Source: Patescibacteria group bacterium
Lineage (GTDB): Bacteria > Patescibacteriota > Minisyncoccia > Phycocordibacterales > SBAW01
Assembly: GCA_019752125.1 (NCBI GenBank)
Contig: JAIEMM010000005.1
Location: 1-58,632, forward strand
Length of the DNA: 58,632 bases
Reading direction: 5' to 3'
Of this stretch, positions 1-7,485 are shown piece after piece. Numbering within the stretch: the stretch's first letter is position 1; every line of letters starts with the position of its first letter. Below the pieces are notes generated by a model. That model searched no databases. It saw only the letters and a list, made by a program, of their open reading frames with translations, and was not told the DNA's origin. The translations under genes were made by a program, and so were the position numbers.

Positions 1-907
1 GATTCACTTGCTCTTCGATGGCAAGTTTGAGCACTGTGAGCCTGATTGGTTCTGGCAACCAAACATACGAACTTGATGTGGTAGCAGATAGTATGTGTCT
101 CGCTCGCCCTAGCATCTTCCTTGCGGCCTCACGATGCGGGAACACTTTTACTTCCAGTATGTTCGCCGCCCCCACATAAGACTGATCTGTGAAGTCAGTT
201 AGCGTTGCTTGTCTGACTACCGCAAGAGCTGAAGCGGCGATCTGTGGAAACATCGCTTCGAGTTTAGCGAAACTTGGGTTGTGTATTTTCTTTCCCAGCT
301 TCACCTGCCTGATACGTAACGGCACTGTCGCAGCAACAAGCGAGAGAAATATATCGATCCCGTATCCATACACCGCCTCGACCGGTACTGTGCCCACCAA
401 CACATCTAAAAATAGACGGTTGAAAGCGAAATCGCCTGCAATTGGCTGACGAACTCGCTGTCCGGTAAATCCGTAGATAACCGGGTACGCGAAATGATTG
501 GTTGAACTCCCTTCAAATCGACTCCTCTCGTAAAGCGGGGTTACATAATCGGCTTCGCCACTCATTAACGGGTCGAGCAGTCGCCGCATCCAATCTTCAG
601 TAACTGACGTAATATCAGTATCGATCGTAACGCAGAAATCAGCATCTTCCTTACGGGCCACTTCAGTAAAAGACAGAAGATTCCTACCCTTTCCCGGCTC
701 TCCCTGAGGCACAATACTTGTCTTGGGATAGTAGGTGATTTCTTTATTGAACACCTCTCTAGTACCATCAACACTATTACTATCAACGTTTACAATGCGT
801 GCCGATGTAAGACCGGGCACAGATCGTAAACCCTTATCGACGATACGTGTAACCGTACCAATCGTCCCAGCCTCATTCAGGCTAGGTAAGCATACGAGCA
901 CTTTCAT
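1..907 (-). CDS. GT81-like (family 2 fold) glycosyltransferase, 3' end outside window
   Basis: Partial: about 302 residues are visible and no stop is reached before the left edge. The start (MKVLVCLPSLNEAGTIG) has a strong AGGAGGG Shine-Dalgarno. The N-terminal SLNEAGTIG nucleotide-binding strand, the VDSNSVDGT turn and an acidic TIDTDI (a DxD metal/nucleotide-sugar site, near residue 95) define a GT-A glycosyltransferase. The later PIAGDFAFNR and VYGYGIDIF segments recall the GEYAGRR and GYGVE motifs of glucosyl-3-phosphoglycerate and mannosylglycerate synthases, so a retaining GT81-like enzyme acting on a small acceptor is the best guess. No membrane segment is seen. It lies 17 nt downstream of the HD hydrolase and is probably co-transcribed with it. 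The acceptor and sugar cannot be read from sequence. Confidence 0.75.
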   Translation of the reverse strand, partial: MKVLVCLPSLNEAGTIGTVTRIVDKGLRSVPGLTSARIVNVDSNSVDGTREVFNKEITYYPKTSIVPQGEPGKGRNLLSFTEVARKEDADFCVTIDTDITSVTEDWMRRLLDPLMSGEADYVTPLYERSRFEGSSTNHFAYPVIYGFTGQRVRQPIAGDFAFNRLFLDVLVGTVPVEAVYGYGIDIFLSLVAATVPLRIRQVKLGKKIHNPSFAKLEAMFPQIAASALAVVRQATLTDFTDQSYVGAANILEVKVFPHREAARKMLGRARHILSATTSSSYVWLPEPIRLTVLKLAIEEQVN

Positions 908-924
908 TTAGCCCTCCTGTGCTG

Positions 925-1473
925 TTATTTTTCCGTCTCAAAGCGTGCCACCTCGGCCTCATATCGAACCCGCAAACTCTTCCATGCAGGTTCGTCGCTG
1001 TATTCTTTTGTAAGGTCCAGGAAGTATTTCTCCTTGTTTATCAAGAATTCTTGCTTTTTTTTGTCCGGCACAAGCTTGACATAAATGCTATTTATTTGCA
1101 AATCTGCAGCCTTAATGACCACCGCTTCCCGACCCGCTGCCAATGTTCGAGTGTACATATCTTGATATTTTTTCATCTCGTCTGAAATACTTTCGTCATA
1201 TGAAACTGCCTTAACGAGTTGCAGGACTCGAGAACCAAACGCAGCTTCAAGTTGCTCTTCAGTCACTCCCGTGTCTTCAAGCACGTCATGGAGAATAGCC
1301 GGGATTACTATATCTTTTGGATAACCAGCCTCCAAAAGAGAGAAGGCAACCCTGAGTGTATGTAGAATTACCGGTTTAGGGTTGTTGCCAGTCTTAGCGT
1401 ATTCGCTAACAAAAAAGCTAATGGCTTTCTCAATCTCAAACCCATCTTCTGGCGAGACGAATATATTAAACAT
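925..1473 (-). CDS. RelA/SpoT-type HD-domain phosphohydrolase (small, stand-alone)
   Basis: A 182-residue protein made almost entirely of an HD hydrolase domain. VILHTLRVA supplies the first His, AILHDVLEDTGVTEEQL the HD pair and following acidic residues, and VVIKAADLQINS the distal Asp. This matches the hydrolase half of RelA/SpoT and the MESH1-like small alarmone hydrolases. Family members remove pyrophosphate from ppGpp or phosphate from related nucleotides using Mn2+; no synthetase or TGS domain is present. The gene sits between a terminator on its upstream side and the glycosyltransferase downstream, so it probably heads its own two-gene transcript. A complete RelA/SpoT homologue is at 57 kb, so this second HD protein may act on another phosphorylated substrate tied to the neighbouring enzymes (inference). 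Confidence 0.8.
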   Translation of the reverse strand: MFNIFVSPEDGFEIEKAISFFVSEYAKTGNNPKPVILHTLRVAFSLLEAGYPKDIVIPAILHDVLEDTGVTEEQLEAAFGSRVLQLVKAVSYDESISDEMKKYQDMYTRTLAAGREAVVIKAADLQINSIYVKLVPDKKKQEFLINKEKYFLDLTKEYSDEPAWKSLRVRYEAEVARFETEK

Positions 1474-1490
1474 GGCTCCATGTTACCAAA

Positions 1491-1516
1491 GAAAAAGGCG
1501 GTCAGATAGACCGCCT
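1491..1516 (-). terminator. Rho-independent terminator after the HPr-kinase-like gene
   Basis: A perfect 8-bp stem (AGGCGGTC / GACCGCCT) with a 5-nt loop is followed on the minus strand by a T-rich run. It separates the cofE/MAT/kinase transcript from the HD/glycosyltransferase transcript. Confidence 0.85.
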
Positions 1517-1527
1517 AAATTACTCAG

Positions 1528-2466
1528 TTAATTTATGTGACCTTTTATGTAGTCAGTCACATCCTTTAGAGGTCCTGATACATACATCATGGAAGGAACC
1601 CGGATAAGGTGCTCGATTAGGATTTTCCTTTTGCCGAACAACTCTTCGGTATCCAACGATGGTACGTAGCCCAAAAACTCCAGTTCCGCACCAAACAACG
1701 CTATTGAGGTGGCACGGATGTAACGCGAGAAGTTTTCGTTGAGATACAATCTTGTGACCACGCCGTCTGCTGGCCTCACAAACAACCCCTGCAGTGTATC
1801 GTCGACATGAACCAAAAACGAACGCGCTATGTCAACAGGAGTTGTCTGAACTTCTATTCCTAACTCGTCAGGCATCCGAAAAACCTTATGAAGCCATGGA
1901 TCCGTTCGAATTGGAGGAAACAGACTTAGCGTGTCTGGGAGATTACGTCGCATGGATTCGTAGCGAAGATGGAAATACTTTGTCCCATTCCTCGCAACTA
2001 CTTTTTGTCGTACCGAATCAAAACCGAGCTGGACTAAATCATTCCCTATTAGCTTTCCTCCATGCCACCGACACAAACCTAACGCCGTGGAAGTTTTTCC
2101 AGCGCCCTCTTTTCCAAAAAGCATTACTGCTCCGGAACTGAAGCCTACCGCGGCTGCATGTGCGGTGACATAACCCGTCTGTTGATTTTGTAATTCAACA
2201 AACGGCAGGGCCGCATACACTAACAAGTCTCCGCTCTGAACCAGGGATACTGGTCCTTCCACTTCAACCTGCCGGTCTCCGTATCTAACCTTGGGCGTAG
2301 CTGAAACTCGGTATCTAACCGTGTACTGATAGCCCGTATTTCTCTGCTCTACAGTTAGCCCAGCAAAATTCGACTCACGAGCCGTTTTCTGCAAAGCTCC
2401 TACGAGGTCTGTAGCTGATTCGACCCCGATTAACTGCCCGTCAATGCTTAGCGTGTAGGTAAACAT
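1528..2466 (-). CDS. HPr kinase/PEPCK-superfamily P-loop kinase-like protein
   Basis: 312 residues. The N-terminal ~100 residues match nothing I recognise. At about residue 118 comes a Walker A, LFGKEGAGKTSTALGL, followed by GGKLIGNDLVQLG. This corresponds to the P-loop plus the LVaDD-type strand of the HprK C-terminal kinase / PEP-carboxykinase superfamily, with N-D in place of the usual D-D. The rest (RYESMRRNLPD, TTPVDIARSFLVHVDD) is beta-rich as in HprK-related proteins. No HPr or PTS gene is visible, so classical HPr phosphorylation is unlikely. HprK-related proteins are known in bacterial peptide-modification and exopolysaccharide clusters. The start has an AGGAGG Shine-Dalgarno 4 nt upstream, and the gene follows MAT by 8 nt. 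A small-molecule or peptide kinase role is inference. Confidence 0.7.
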   Translation of the reverse strand: MFTYTLSIDGQLIGVESATDLVGALQKTARESNFAGLTVEQRNTGYQYTVRYRVSATPKVRYGDRQVEVEGPVSLVQSGDLLVYAALPFVELQNQQTGYVTAHAAAVGFSSGAVMLFGKEGAGKTSTALGLCRWHGGKLIGNDLVQLGFDSVRQKVVARNGTKYFHLRYESMRRNLPDTLSLFPPIRTDPWLHKVFRMPDELGIEVQTTPVDIARSFLVHVDDTLQGLFVRPADGVVTRLYLNENFSRYIRATSIALFGAELEFLGYVPSLDTEELFGKRKILIEHLIRVPSMMYVSGPLKDVTDYIKGHIN

Positions 2467-2474
2467 TGAACCTC

Positions 2475-3665
2475 CTATAGTTCAAGCATCCATGGTCGGA
2501 AGTTAAGAATCTCCTGCACATAGTCCGCAGAGAGCATATCCTTCTCGACCAAACGCTCAACCTCCACCGGATCAACATCGTTGCTTGTTGCCACATGCAA
2601 CATTGCCGGCGGCAGCAGCGTGTCACCACAGCGAGTTAAGGCTGACACAGTGCAACGAACATTCAGTTCGATAGCGATGCTCTTGGAAAGCTTCGATACT
2701 AGATACCCCATCACCCTGCCTGTGTGATAAACAGGATTTTTACCGGCCCAAGACTCAAGCGTATGGACACGGTGAGACGAAATGACACCGTTGAGCGAGT
2801 TCCCTCGACCCACAATGCCCTCTTCGCCACATTCAATACAGCTCCCAAGTCCTAGCATGTACTGGTGCTGATATGGGTTCACCCGGACGACTATTTTTTG
2901 ATTATTGCCTGCGAACCGACCTACAAGAGCTGTGAGTTGCTCTTCATGGTATTTGATCAATTCAAGATATCGCTCTCGAGACGGTGTATGGATACTAATA
3001 GTAGGTACACACAACACCGCCTCCAGCTCGTTTCCTCGACGCAATACCATAACCTTAATGTCTTGACCGATTTCCGGAAACCTTGGGATGGCAAATCCAC
3101 CTACAGGCTCCCAAAAATATCGCTCCAGCCGATACGCGAGCATTTCAGCCAACGTCGGCGGCCAATGACCAACACAGAAGGAAGTGTCATTGGCTCTGGC
3201 ATGATCCGCATCAGGGATGTCTGCTCGGTCGCGAGGGGTGAACCAGTGTGCGACCTTCGTATGCTGAGTTGCATTGGGGTCGATAATAAGATCTTCGGGA
3301 GTAATGCGTGGCAAAACCTTGCTAAGATAGTTCCACACTGCATTATGCTGGATCTCTTCGATACCAATCGCCTCACCTCCGAACGTATTCGTCATTCGAC
3401 CATTCACCCGCACCACAACAGGCGCGAGGCGATTGCACTGACTATAGTCGTTTTTGTAGTAACCAGCGCCGATATAGAGTTTGTCCACGTTGTGGTGCGG
3501 GATAAGCCCATACCTCTGTAGACACTCTCTTGAAAAAGCGATGGACACTTCGTTCGCCAGAGCATCTGCAAGAGAGTCAGGATGTCCGACCCCTTTACGC
3601 TCTACTACTTCGACCGGTAGCACTGCGGGGTCAAAGTAGTCCTTCGTAATATTCAGATAGTTCAC
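2475..3665 (-). CDS. Archaeal-type S-adenosylmethionine synthetase
   Basis: 396 residues, the usual length of the archaeal MAT family (PF01941-like) rather than bacterial MetK. Near the N-terminus is VERKGVGHPDSLADALA, the ATP/methionine-binding signature, followed by HHNVDKLYIGAG. Mid-protein ANDTSFCVGHWPPTLAE aligns with the archaeal DTSIxVxxAP..TxxE block. GLGSCIECGEEGIVGRGN matches the conserved archaeal C-terminal region. The predicted reaction is ATP + Met to AdoMet. It starts at GTG with AAGGAGG 7 nt upstream. It lies 12 nt after cofE and 8 nt before the kinase-like gene, so the three form one operon. Archaeal-type MATs in bacteria are uncommon and often sit in specialised pathways, which suggests dedicated AdoMet supply or a repurposed adenosyl-transfer reaction. 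Confidence 0.88.
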   Translation of the reverse strand: MNYLNITKDYFDPAVLPVEVVERKGVGHPDSLADALANEVSIAFSRECLQRYGLIPHHNVDKLYIGAGYYKNDYSQCNRLAPVVVRVNGRMTNTFGGEAIGIEEIQHNAVWNYLSKVLPRITPEDLIIDPNATQHTKVAHWFTPRDRADIPDADHARANDTSFCVGHWPPTLAEMLAYRLERYFWEPVGGFAIPRFPEIGQDIKVMVLRRGNELEAVLCVPTISIHTPSRERYLELIKYHEEQLTALVGRFAGNNQKIVVRVNPYQHQYMLGLGSCIECGEEGIVGRGNSLNGVISSHRVHTLESWAGKNPVYHTGRVMGYLVSKLSKSIAIELNVRCTVSALTRCGDTLLPPAMLHVATSNDVDPVEVERLVEKDMLSADYVQEILNFRPWMLEL

Positions 3666-3677
3666 TTTGATTCCTCC

Positions 3678-4406
3678 TTACAAAAGGTCGGTGATTCGAG
3701 CTTTTTCCGAGACAGTGAATGTTAGGCCTCGGACCAACACAGCAGGCACCCCCTCTCCAGCTTGACCCATGAGAATTGAAGCAGCTGCAGCAATCTCATC
3801 AACCAAAGCAATACGAGGATGCGACACGTTGCCAAACAGATCAACTTTTTCAGCAGTTTCTATGGCACCGATACCAGCGATACCAATAGCCATTCCAACA
3901 GAACCGTCTCGATAATCTCTTCCGCACGAGTCGTTGATGATTACCGCTATGGTCTTGCCTGTGTGCTCGAGAACTCGAGCACGAACAACACGTGCGCTGT
4001 TGTCGGGATCTCGAGGCAGAAGCACAACCCGACCCGCCTCATGAGGCGCAATATTTGATCGGTCCACTCCCGAACTAGAGCCCACGAAACCTAGTTTGTG
4101 TCGCGTGATAATCATGCGACCTTTTACAGCTAGGACTTCTTTTGCTTCATCGAGATATACCTGCACCAACCGAGGATCTCGACCGGTCTGAGCGGCAAGC
4201 TGAAGAGCTTCCGCAGACGCAGTAATCGTTTGAAGGTCCACAACGGCCCCTTCGGCTTTAGAGACAATCTTTTGAGCCAAAACGAGTACGTCGCTGTCTT
4301 CGAAACTACCCGACGACTCAACGGCCCTTATTAAAAGAGCCGGCAAATCATCGCCTGGGTTAATAAGCGGCAAAGTGCCTATCGCACGCACGGTGTATGA
4401 TCCCAT
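3678..4406 (-). CDS. cofE: Coenzyme F420-0:L-glutamate ligase-like protein (CofE)
   Basis: 242 residues, matching archaeal single-domain CofE. Family blocks in order: NPGDDLPALL, SDVLVLAQKIVSKAEG (residues ~38-54), DPRLVQVYLDE, GVDRSNI, VLLPRDPDNSARVVR, VIINDSCGRDYRDGSVGMAI (~155-175) and DEIAAAASILMGQAGEGVP. CofE adds gamma-linked glutamates to F420-0 using GTP and a divalent metal. The GRxxRxG and SNI/D residues of the nucleotide/metal site are kept. The start has AAGGAG 6 nt upstream, and a consensus -35 box (TTGACA) lies at 4479-4484 on this strand with only a poor -10 at 17 bp. It is the first gene of the cofE-MAT-kinase operon. No cofC, cofD, cofG or cofH is in the window, so the real acceptor may be F420 or a different carboxylate. 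Confidence 0.88.
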   Translation of the reverse strand: MGSYTVRAIGTLPLINPGDDLPALLIRAVESSGSFEDSDVLVLAQKIVSKAEGAVVDLQTITASAEALQLAAQTGRDPRLVQVYLDEAKEVLAVKGRMIITRHKLGFVGSSSGVDRSNIAPHEAGRVVLLPRDPDNSARVVRARVLEHTGKTIAVIINDSCGRDYRDGSVGMAIGIAGIGAIETAEKVDLFGNVSHPRIALVDEIAAAASILMGQAGEGVPAVLVRGLTFTVSEKARITDLL

Positions 4407-4540
4407 GATTTTCTCCTTGTGAAGAACAGGTTGCAGAACTTAGCATCTGTCGGCTACTTTTCATTAATTTTTGAGTTTTGTCAACGTCATTTTATTTAAC
4501 ATTGCCAAGTGAGAAAACCGCTCCACTTTCCACAAAAGCA

Positions 4541-4562
4541 GAAAACCGCCAGCAGTGGCGGT
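4541..4562 (-). terminator. Terminator downstream of tRNA-Ala
   Basis: ACCGCCA/TGGCGGT perfect 7-bp stem with a 4-nt loop, followed by TTTT on the minus strand. It ends the tRNA-Ala transcript and separates it from the cofE operon promoter region. Confidence 0.75.
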
Positions 4563-4576
4563 GTTTCTGTCTTTTG

Positions 4577-4649
4577 TGGACCCTACCGGGATCGAACCGG
4601 TCGCCTCCTCATTGCAAATGAGGCGCTCTACCAAATGAGCTAAGGGCCC
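4577..4649 (-). tRNA. tRNA-Ala (UGC)
   Basis: Cloverleaf on the minus strand: acceptor GGGCCCT pairs with AGGGTCC (one G-U), the D-arm contains GCTCATTTGGTAGAGC, the anticodon loop TTTGCAA gives anticodon TGC, and the T-arm carries GGTTCGATCCC. Length is 73 nt and the 3' CCA is not encoded. It follows the pcd gene by about 50 nt. Confidence 0.95.
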
Positions 4650-4700
4650 GAACGTCAATAATATATACCAGAAACCCAAAAAAACATAGTCCAGGAGGGC

Positions 4701-5144
4701 CTATGATTTGGGGGTTTCTACACTAAGCTCGTCGATCTTGGCAGCCAAGATGAAGTCGTTCTCTGAAAGACCATCAATGGCGTGAGTGGAGAGTTCGACG
4801 CCCACATTATCGTACGAAACGGTCATGTCTGGGTGATGATTCTCCCCTTCAGCAATAGCAGCAACTTTGTTTACAAAGAGGATAGTTTTTTTGTAGTTAG
4901 GGAACGAGAAGCTGCGTGCAAGAAGGCCGGCACCTTCAACAAGAGTCCATTCTGGGTTGAGTTGCTTAAGAAGCTCCTCAGCCTGCTCTTTTGTAAGAGG
5001 GTCTACTCCCCCTTCGCATGGAATGCAGCGCTTGCGGGCAAGCGGAAGGCTTTCATTATCAACAGCGATATCGTCGCAATCCTCAGAAGAGCTTTGGTCC
5101 TGTGCAGGAATGTCTTTGTCGTCGAATAGTTCAGATGAAATCAT
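4701..5144 (-). CDS. phhB: Pterin-4a-carbinolamine dehydratase (4a-hydroxytetrahydrobiopterin dehydratase)
   Basis: 147 residues. The catalytic domain begins at about residue 39 (RCIPCEGGVDPLTKEQAEEL) and keeps the ENHHPDM histidine pair, the following aromatic/histidine (LSTHAIDGLSENDF) and the final Asp. The enzyme dehydrates 4a-hydroxy-tetrahydropterins. Family members are about 100 residues, so the acidic N-terminal ~38 residues are an extension, or translation begins at an internal codon. The annotated ATG overlaps the ddl stop as ATGA, which supports translational coupling and this start. No aromatic amino acid hydroxylase is in the window, so the pterin partner is unknown; folate or molybdopterin metabolism is possible. 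Confidence 0.88.
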   Translation of the reverse strand: MISSELFDDKDIPAQDQSSSEDCDDIAVDNESLPLARKRCIPCEGGVDPLTKEQAEELLKQLNPEWTLVEGAGLLARSFSFPNYKKTILFVNKVAAIAEGENHHPDMTVSYDNVGVELSTHAIDGLSENDFILAAKIDELSVETPKS

Positions 5145-6139
5145 AGAGATGCAGAATATCCCCTCTGGCCTCTGCGGGCAAGCTCAACAATATGAGTTAG
5201 GAAGTCAGTAAGGGTTGAACCAACCGCCGCCACAGCTTTTGGAAACAAAGATTCTTTCGTCATACCCACACCCGCAGCGTTATTTACTTCTAAAAAGTAC
5301 ACGCCGCGCTTACTTACGATAAAGTCAGAGCGTGAGTAGTGCGACAAGCCCATTGCCTCATGCACCTCGCGCGCATGTTGCATAAGCTGATCTTTTTCGT
5401 CCGCAGTAAAGTTACCCGGCACACGTTCTGTTGTCTCCCCGCTGTATTTTGCATCGTAGGAAAAGAATCCGTGTTTTGGCGGTGGGATAATTTCAACTGG
5501 CAGCAATGCGTACGTTTTCTCTCCACGGAAATTGTCGATAACCCCAACCGTAGCTTCTTTGCCGCGGATAAATTCTTCTATAAGGATTTTCGGAGAAATA
5601 TCGAATGCTTTATGGAGCGCTGGTTCAAGGTCATGAAATGTATGTACAACGGTCGCGCCAACGGATGAGCCGCCTATTGCAGGTTTTACTATCGCAGGAT
5701 GCGGAAAACTACGGAATAGTTCGAACGCTCTCCTTTCCACATCCTCAACTTCGTCTCTATCAATCAGTACTGCATGCGCAGTCTTGATACCAAGCTTCGA
5801 CACAAGTTCTTTTGTGCTGTGTTTGTTGAAGGCAAGAGATGATGCAAACGCATCAGAGCCTGTATACGGCACCGCCACAGCGTCTAGAATGCGCTGTAGC
5901 TGGCCGTCTTCGCCATACTCTCCATGGATCACATTAAACGCCACATCTATACCGCGCAGCGCCTTTTCAGGCAGCACTGGGGCGCCGTGCAAATGCCACT
6001 GGCCGTCACGACCAATAAAAATATCGCGCGCTTCGTATTTATTTTTATCAAGCGCTTCAAGAATAGCTGCGCCGCTCTTAAGCGACACATCATATTCGCT
6101 CGACGGTCCACCTCGAAGTACTCCGACTACCGTTCTCAT
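5141..6139 (-). CDS. ddl: D-alanine--D-alanine ligase
   Basis: 332 residues, normal family length. It makes the D-Ala-D-Ala dipeptide for peptidoglycan in the cytoplasm using two D-Ala and ATP. Visible motifs: GGPSSEYDVSLKSG at the N-terminal domain, VKPAIGGSSVG (ATP-grasp lysine and glycine loop, near residue 152), EEFIRGKEATVGVI, and the C-terminal metal-binding strand FLEVNNAAGVGMTKESLFPK. That last strand normally reads ExNTxPGMT; here the proline is absent and extra residues precede GMT, but the metal-binding E and N remain. A TAGAAT box ends 6 nt before the ATG, so the mRNA is probably leaderless. The next gene, phhB, overlaps its stop codon. Confidence 0.95.
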   Translation of the reverse strand: MRTVVGVLRGGPSSEYDVSLKSGAAILEALDKNKYEARDIFIGRDGQWHLHGAPVLPEKALRGIDVAFNVIHGEYGEDGQLQRILDAVAVPYTGSDAFASSLAFNKHSTKELVSKLGIKTAHAVLIDRDEVEDVERRAFELFRSFPHPAIVKPAIGGSSVGATVVHTFHDLEPALHKAFDISPKILIEEFIRGKEATVGVIDNFRGEKTYALLPVEIIPPPKHGFFSYDAKYSGETTERVPGNFTADEKDQLMQHAREVHEAMGLSHYSRSDFIVSKRGVYFLEVNNAAGVGMTKESLFPKAVAAVGSTLTDFLTHIVELARRGQRGYSASL

Positions 6140-6153
6140 ACCCCTATTCTAAC

Positions 6154-7413
6154 CTACAATCCGCGCAAAGGGTTTCGAAGTTTTTTGTGATATGTGATAG
6201 CAAAACGGTGCGCCTCTGCGTTAGCTAAAAGAATGTCTCGTTCGCGCCCAGCTATCACTTCTCGCTTGCCTTGGATAGAACGCGGGCGATGTTTTTCATC
6301 TTTAACGACACCAATGACAGGAATTTGTATGCCGTGTTCTTCTAGAACTTTTGTTGCTGCATTTATTTGCGCAGTGCTCCCGTCTACCGCAATCACGCGC
6401 GGCATCGGCCATTCATCATGGCCCAGGCGACGCGTAAGCACCTCTGTAAGCGAGCCTGCATCATCTCCACCCTTCGCTGTTTTGATTTTAAATTTACGGT
6501 ATTGATCTTTATTTGGATGGCCATCTTCAACAACGACCATCACTCCAACTACTGAAGTGCCTCCCATGTGGGCAATGTCGTATGCCTCGATGCGTGTATT
6601 GCCTACAGTGCTACCAGTTGAACGGTATTCGTCTTTGATAAGAGAAACATCTTGAATGTGTTGCAGTGCAAATATCTGCCCGCGCAAACGTGCAGCTTCT
6701 TCAAAGTCTTCTGTCTTTGCTGCAACTTTCATATCTTTCTCCAAGCTCTTAATAAGTTCTACTTTCTTACCCTGGAAAAGCAGCGCAATGCGGCGAATGA
6801 TTTTTCTATAATCAGTTTTTGAAATTTCTCCTGTGCAAACCCCCGGACACAAACCTATGTGGCGGTTAAAACAAGCCTTACCTGGTCCGCCAGCTGGCGG
6901 AGGAAAACACTTATCATCGCGGTACGGAAAAATCTTCCGAATTATTTTCATCGCGGCTTTTAATTGCAGACCGTGAGGAAAGGGTCCGAAGATGTGCATG
7001 TAGTCATCCGGATCCTGCATAGCTAGCTCGCGCCCACGAACATAGCGGATTATTGGGAATCCGCCAGCTGGCGGACTATCTTTCGTTATTACAACGTAAT
7101 TCCAACTTTTGTCATCTTTGAGGTCAGTGTTGTGTTTAGGCTTGTGCGTCTTAATTAAGTTCGCTTCAAGAAGTAGTGCTTCCAAGACAGAGTCTGTCTC
7201 GCGCCAATCTATCGCCTGCGCCTTCTCAAGCATCTTCACAAGCAACGGCCCGCGAGCCTTTGCCAAATCAGGAGAGAAATAGCTTCGCACACGGCTACGC
7301 AGAGATGTCGCCTTCCCTATATACAAAACCTCCTTGTTCTTACCAAGGAAAAAATACACCCCCGGCCCATCCGGGATCTTTTTCATGTTCTTTCTGAATT
7401 GCTCGAGGGTCAT
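6154..7413 (-). CDS. uvrC: UvrABC excinuclease subunit C (short form)
   Basis: 419 residues versus about 600 in most bacteria. The N-terminal GIY-YIG nuclease (GPGVYFFLGKNKEVLYIGKA, with the catalytic Arg and Glu around residues 40-80) makes the 3' incision. A UVR motif (EDFEEAARLRGQIFALQ, ~235-250) binds UvrB. The RNase H-like 5' nuclease keeps YDIAHMGG, GGDDAG, VDGSTAQ and AHRFAITYH, matching the four catalytic positions. The protein stops right after this domain, so the HhH pair is missing. Two short insertions, SPPAGG and PPPAGG, are each encoded by the same 16-bp palindrome (see repeats). A TATAAT box lies about 14 nt before the ATG. uvrA and uvrB are nearby but not in the same transcript. 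Confidence 0.95.
   Translation of the reverse strand: MTLEQFRKNMKKIPDGPGVYFFLGKNKEVLYIGKATSLRSRVRSYFSPDLAKARGPLLVKMLEKAQAIDWRETDSVLEALLLEANLIKTHKPKHNTDLKDDKSWNYVVITKDSPPAGGFPIIRYVRGRELAMQDPDDYMHIFGPFPHGLQLKAAMKIIRKIFPYRDDKCFPPPAGGPGKACFNRHIGLCPGVCTGEISKTDYRKIIRRIALLFQGKKVELIKSLEKDMKVAAKTEDFEEAARLRGQIFALQHIQDVSLIKDEYRSTGSTVGNTRIEAYDIAHMGGTSVVGVMVVVEDGHPNKDQYRKFKIKTAKGGDDAGSLTEVLTRRLGHDEWPMPRVIAVDGSTAQINAATKVLEEHGIQIPVIGVVKDEKHRPRSIQGKREVIAGRERDILLANAEAHRFAITYHKKLRNPLRGL
6886..6901. repeat. Palindrome TCCGCCAGCTGGCGGA, copy 1 (inside uvrC)
   Basis: Perfect 16-bp palindrome. It adds residues PPPAGG to UvrC between the DDKCF strand and GKACF, where the family has no proline-rich insert. The reading frame is preserved. 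Confidence 0.85.
7060..7075. repeat. Palindrome TCCGCCAGCTGGCGGA, copy 2 (inside uvrC)
   Basis: Identical to copy 1 over 16 bp and placed 174 bp away in the same gene. It adds residues SPPAGG after the VVITKD strand. Confidence 0.85.
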
Positions 7414-7485
7414 AATTTGACAACACCATTATACCATGATATTACTGCAAACAAAGTTCCTCTCGCTCAAATAAGGATTCGTTCG

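Noticed and set aside
2865-3521. Long + strand frame antisense to the AdoMet synthetase
   Set aside because: Opposite strand matches a conserved family over its full length; this is a shadow.
4407-4540. SAM or other riboswitch ahead of the cofE-MAT operon
   Set aside because: No paired aptamer-like structure recognised; only a -35 box and a good ribosome site are visible.
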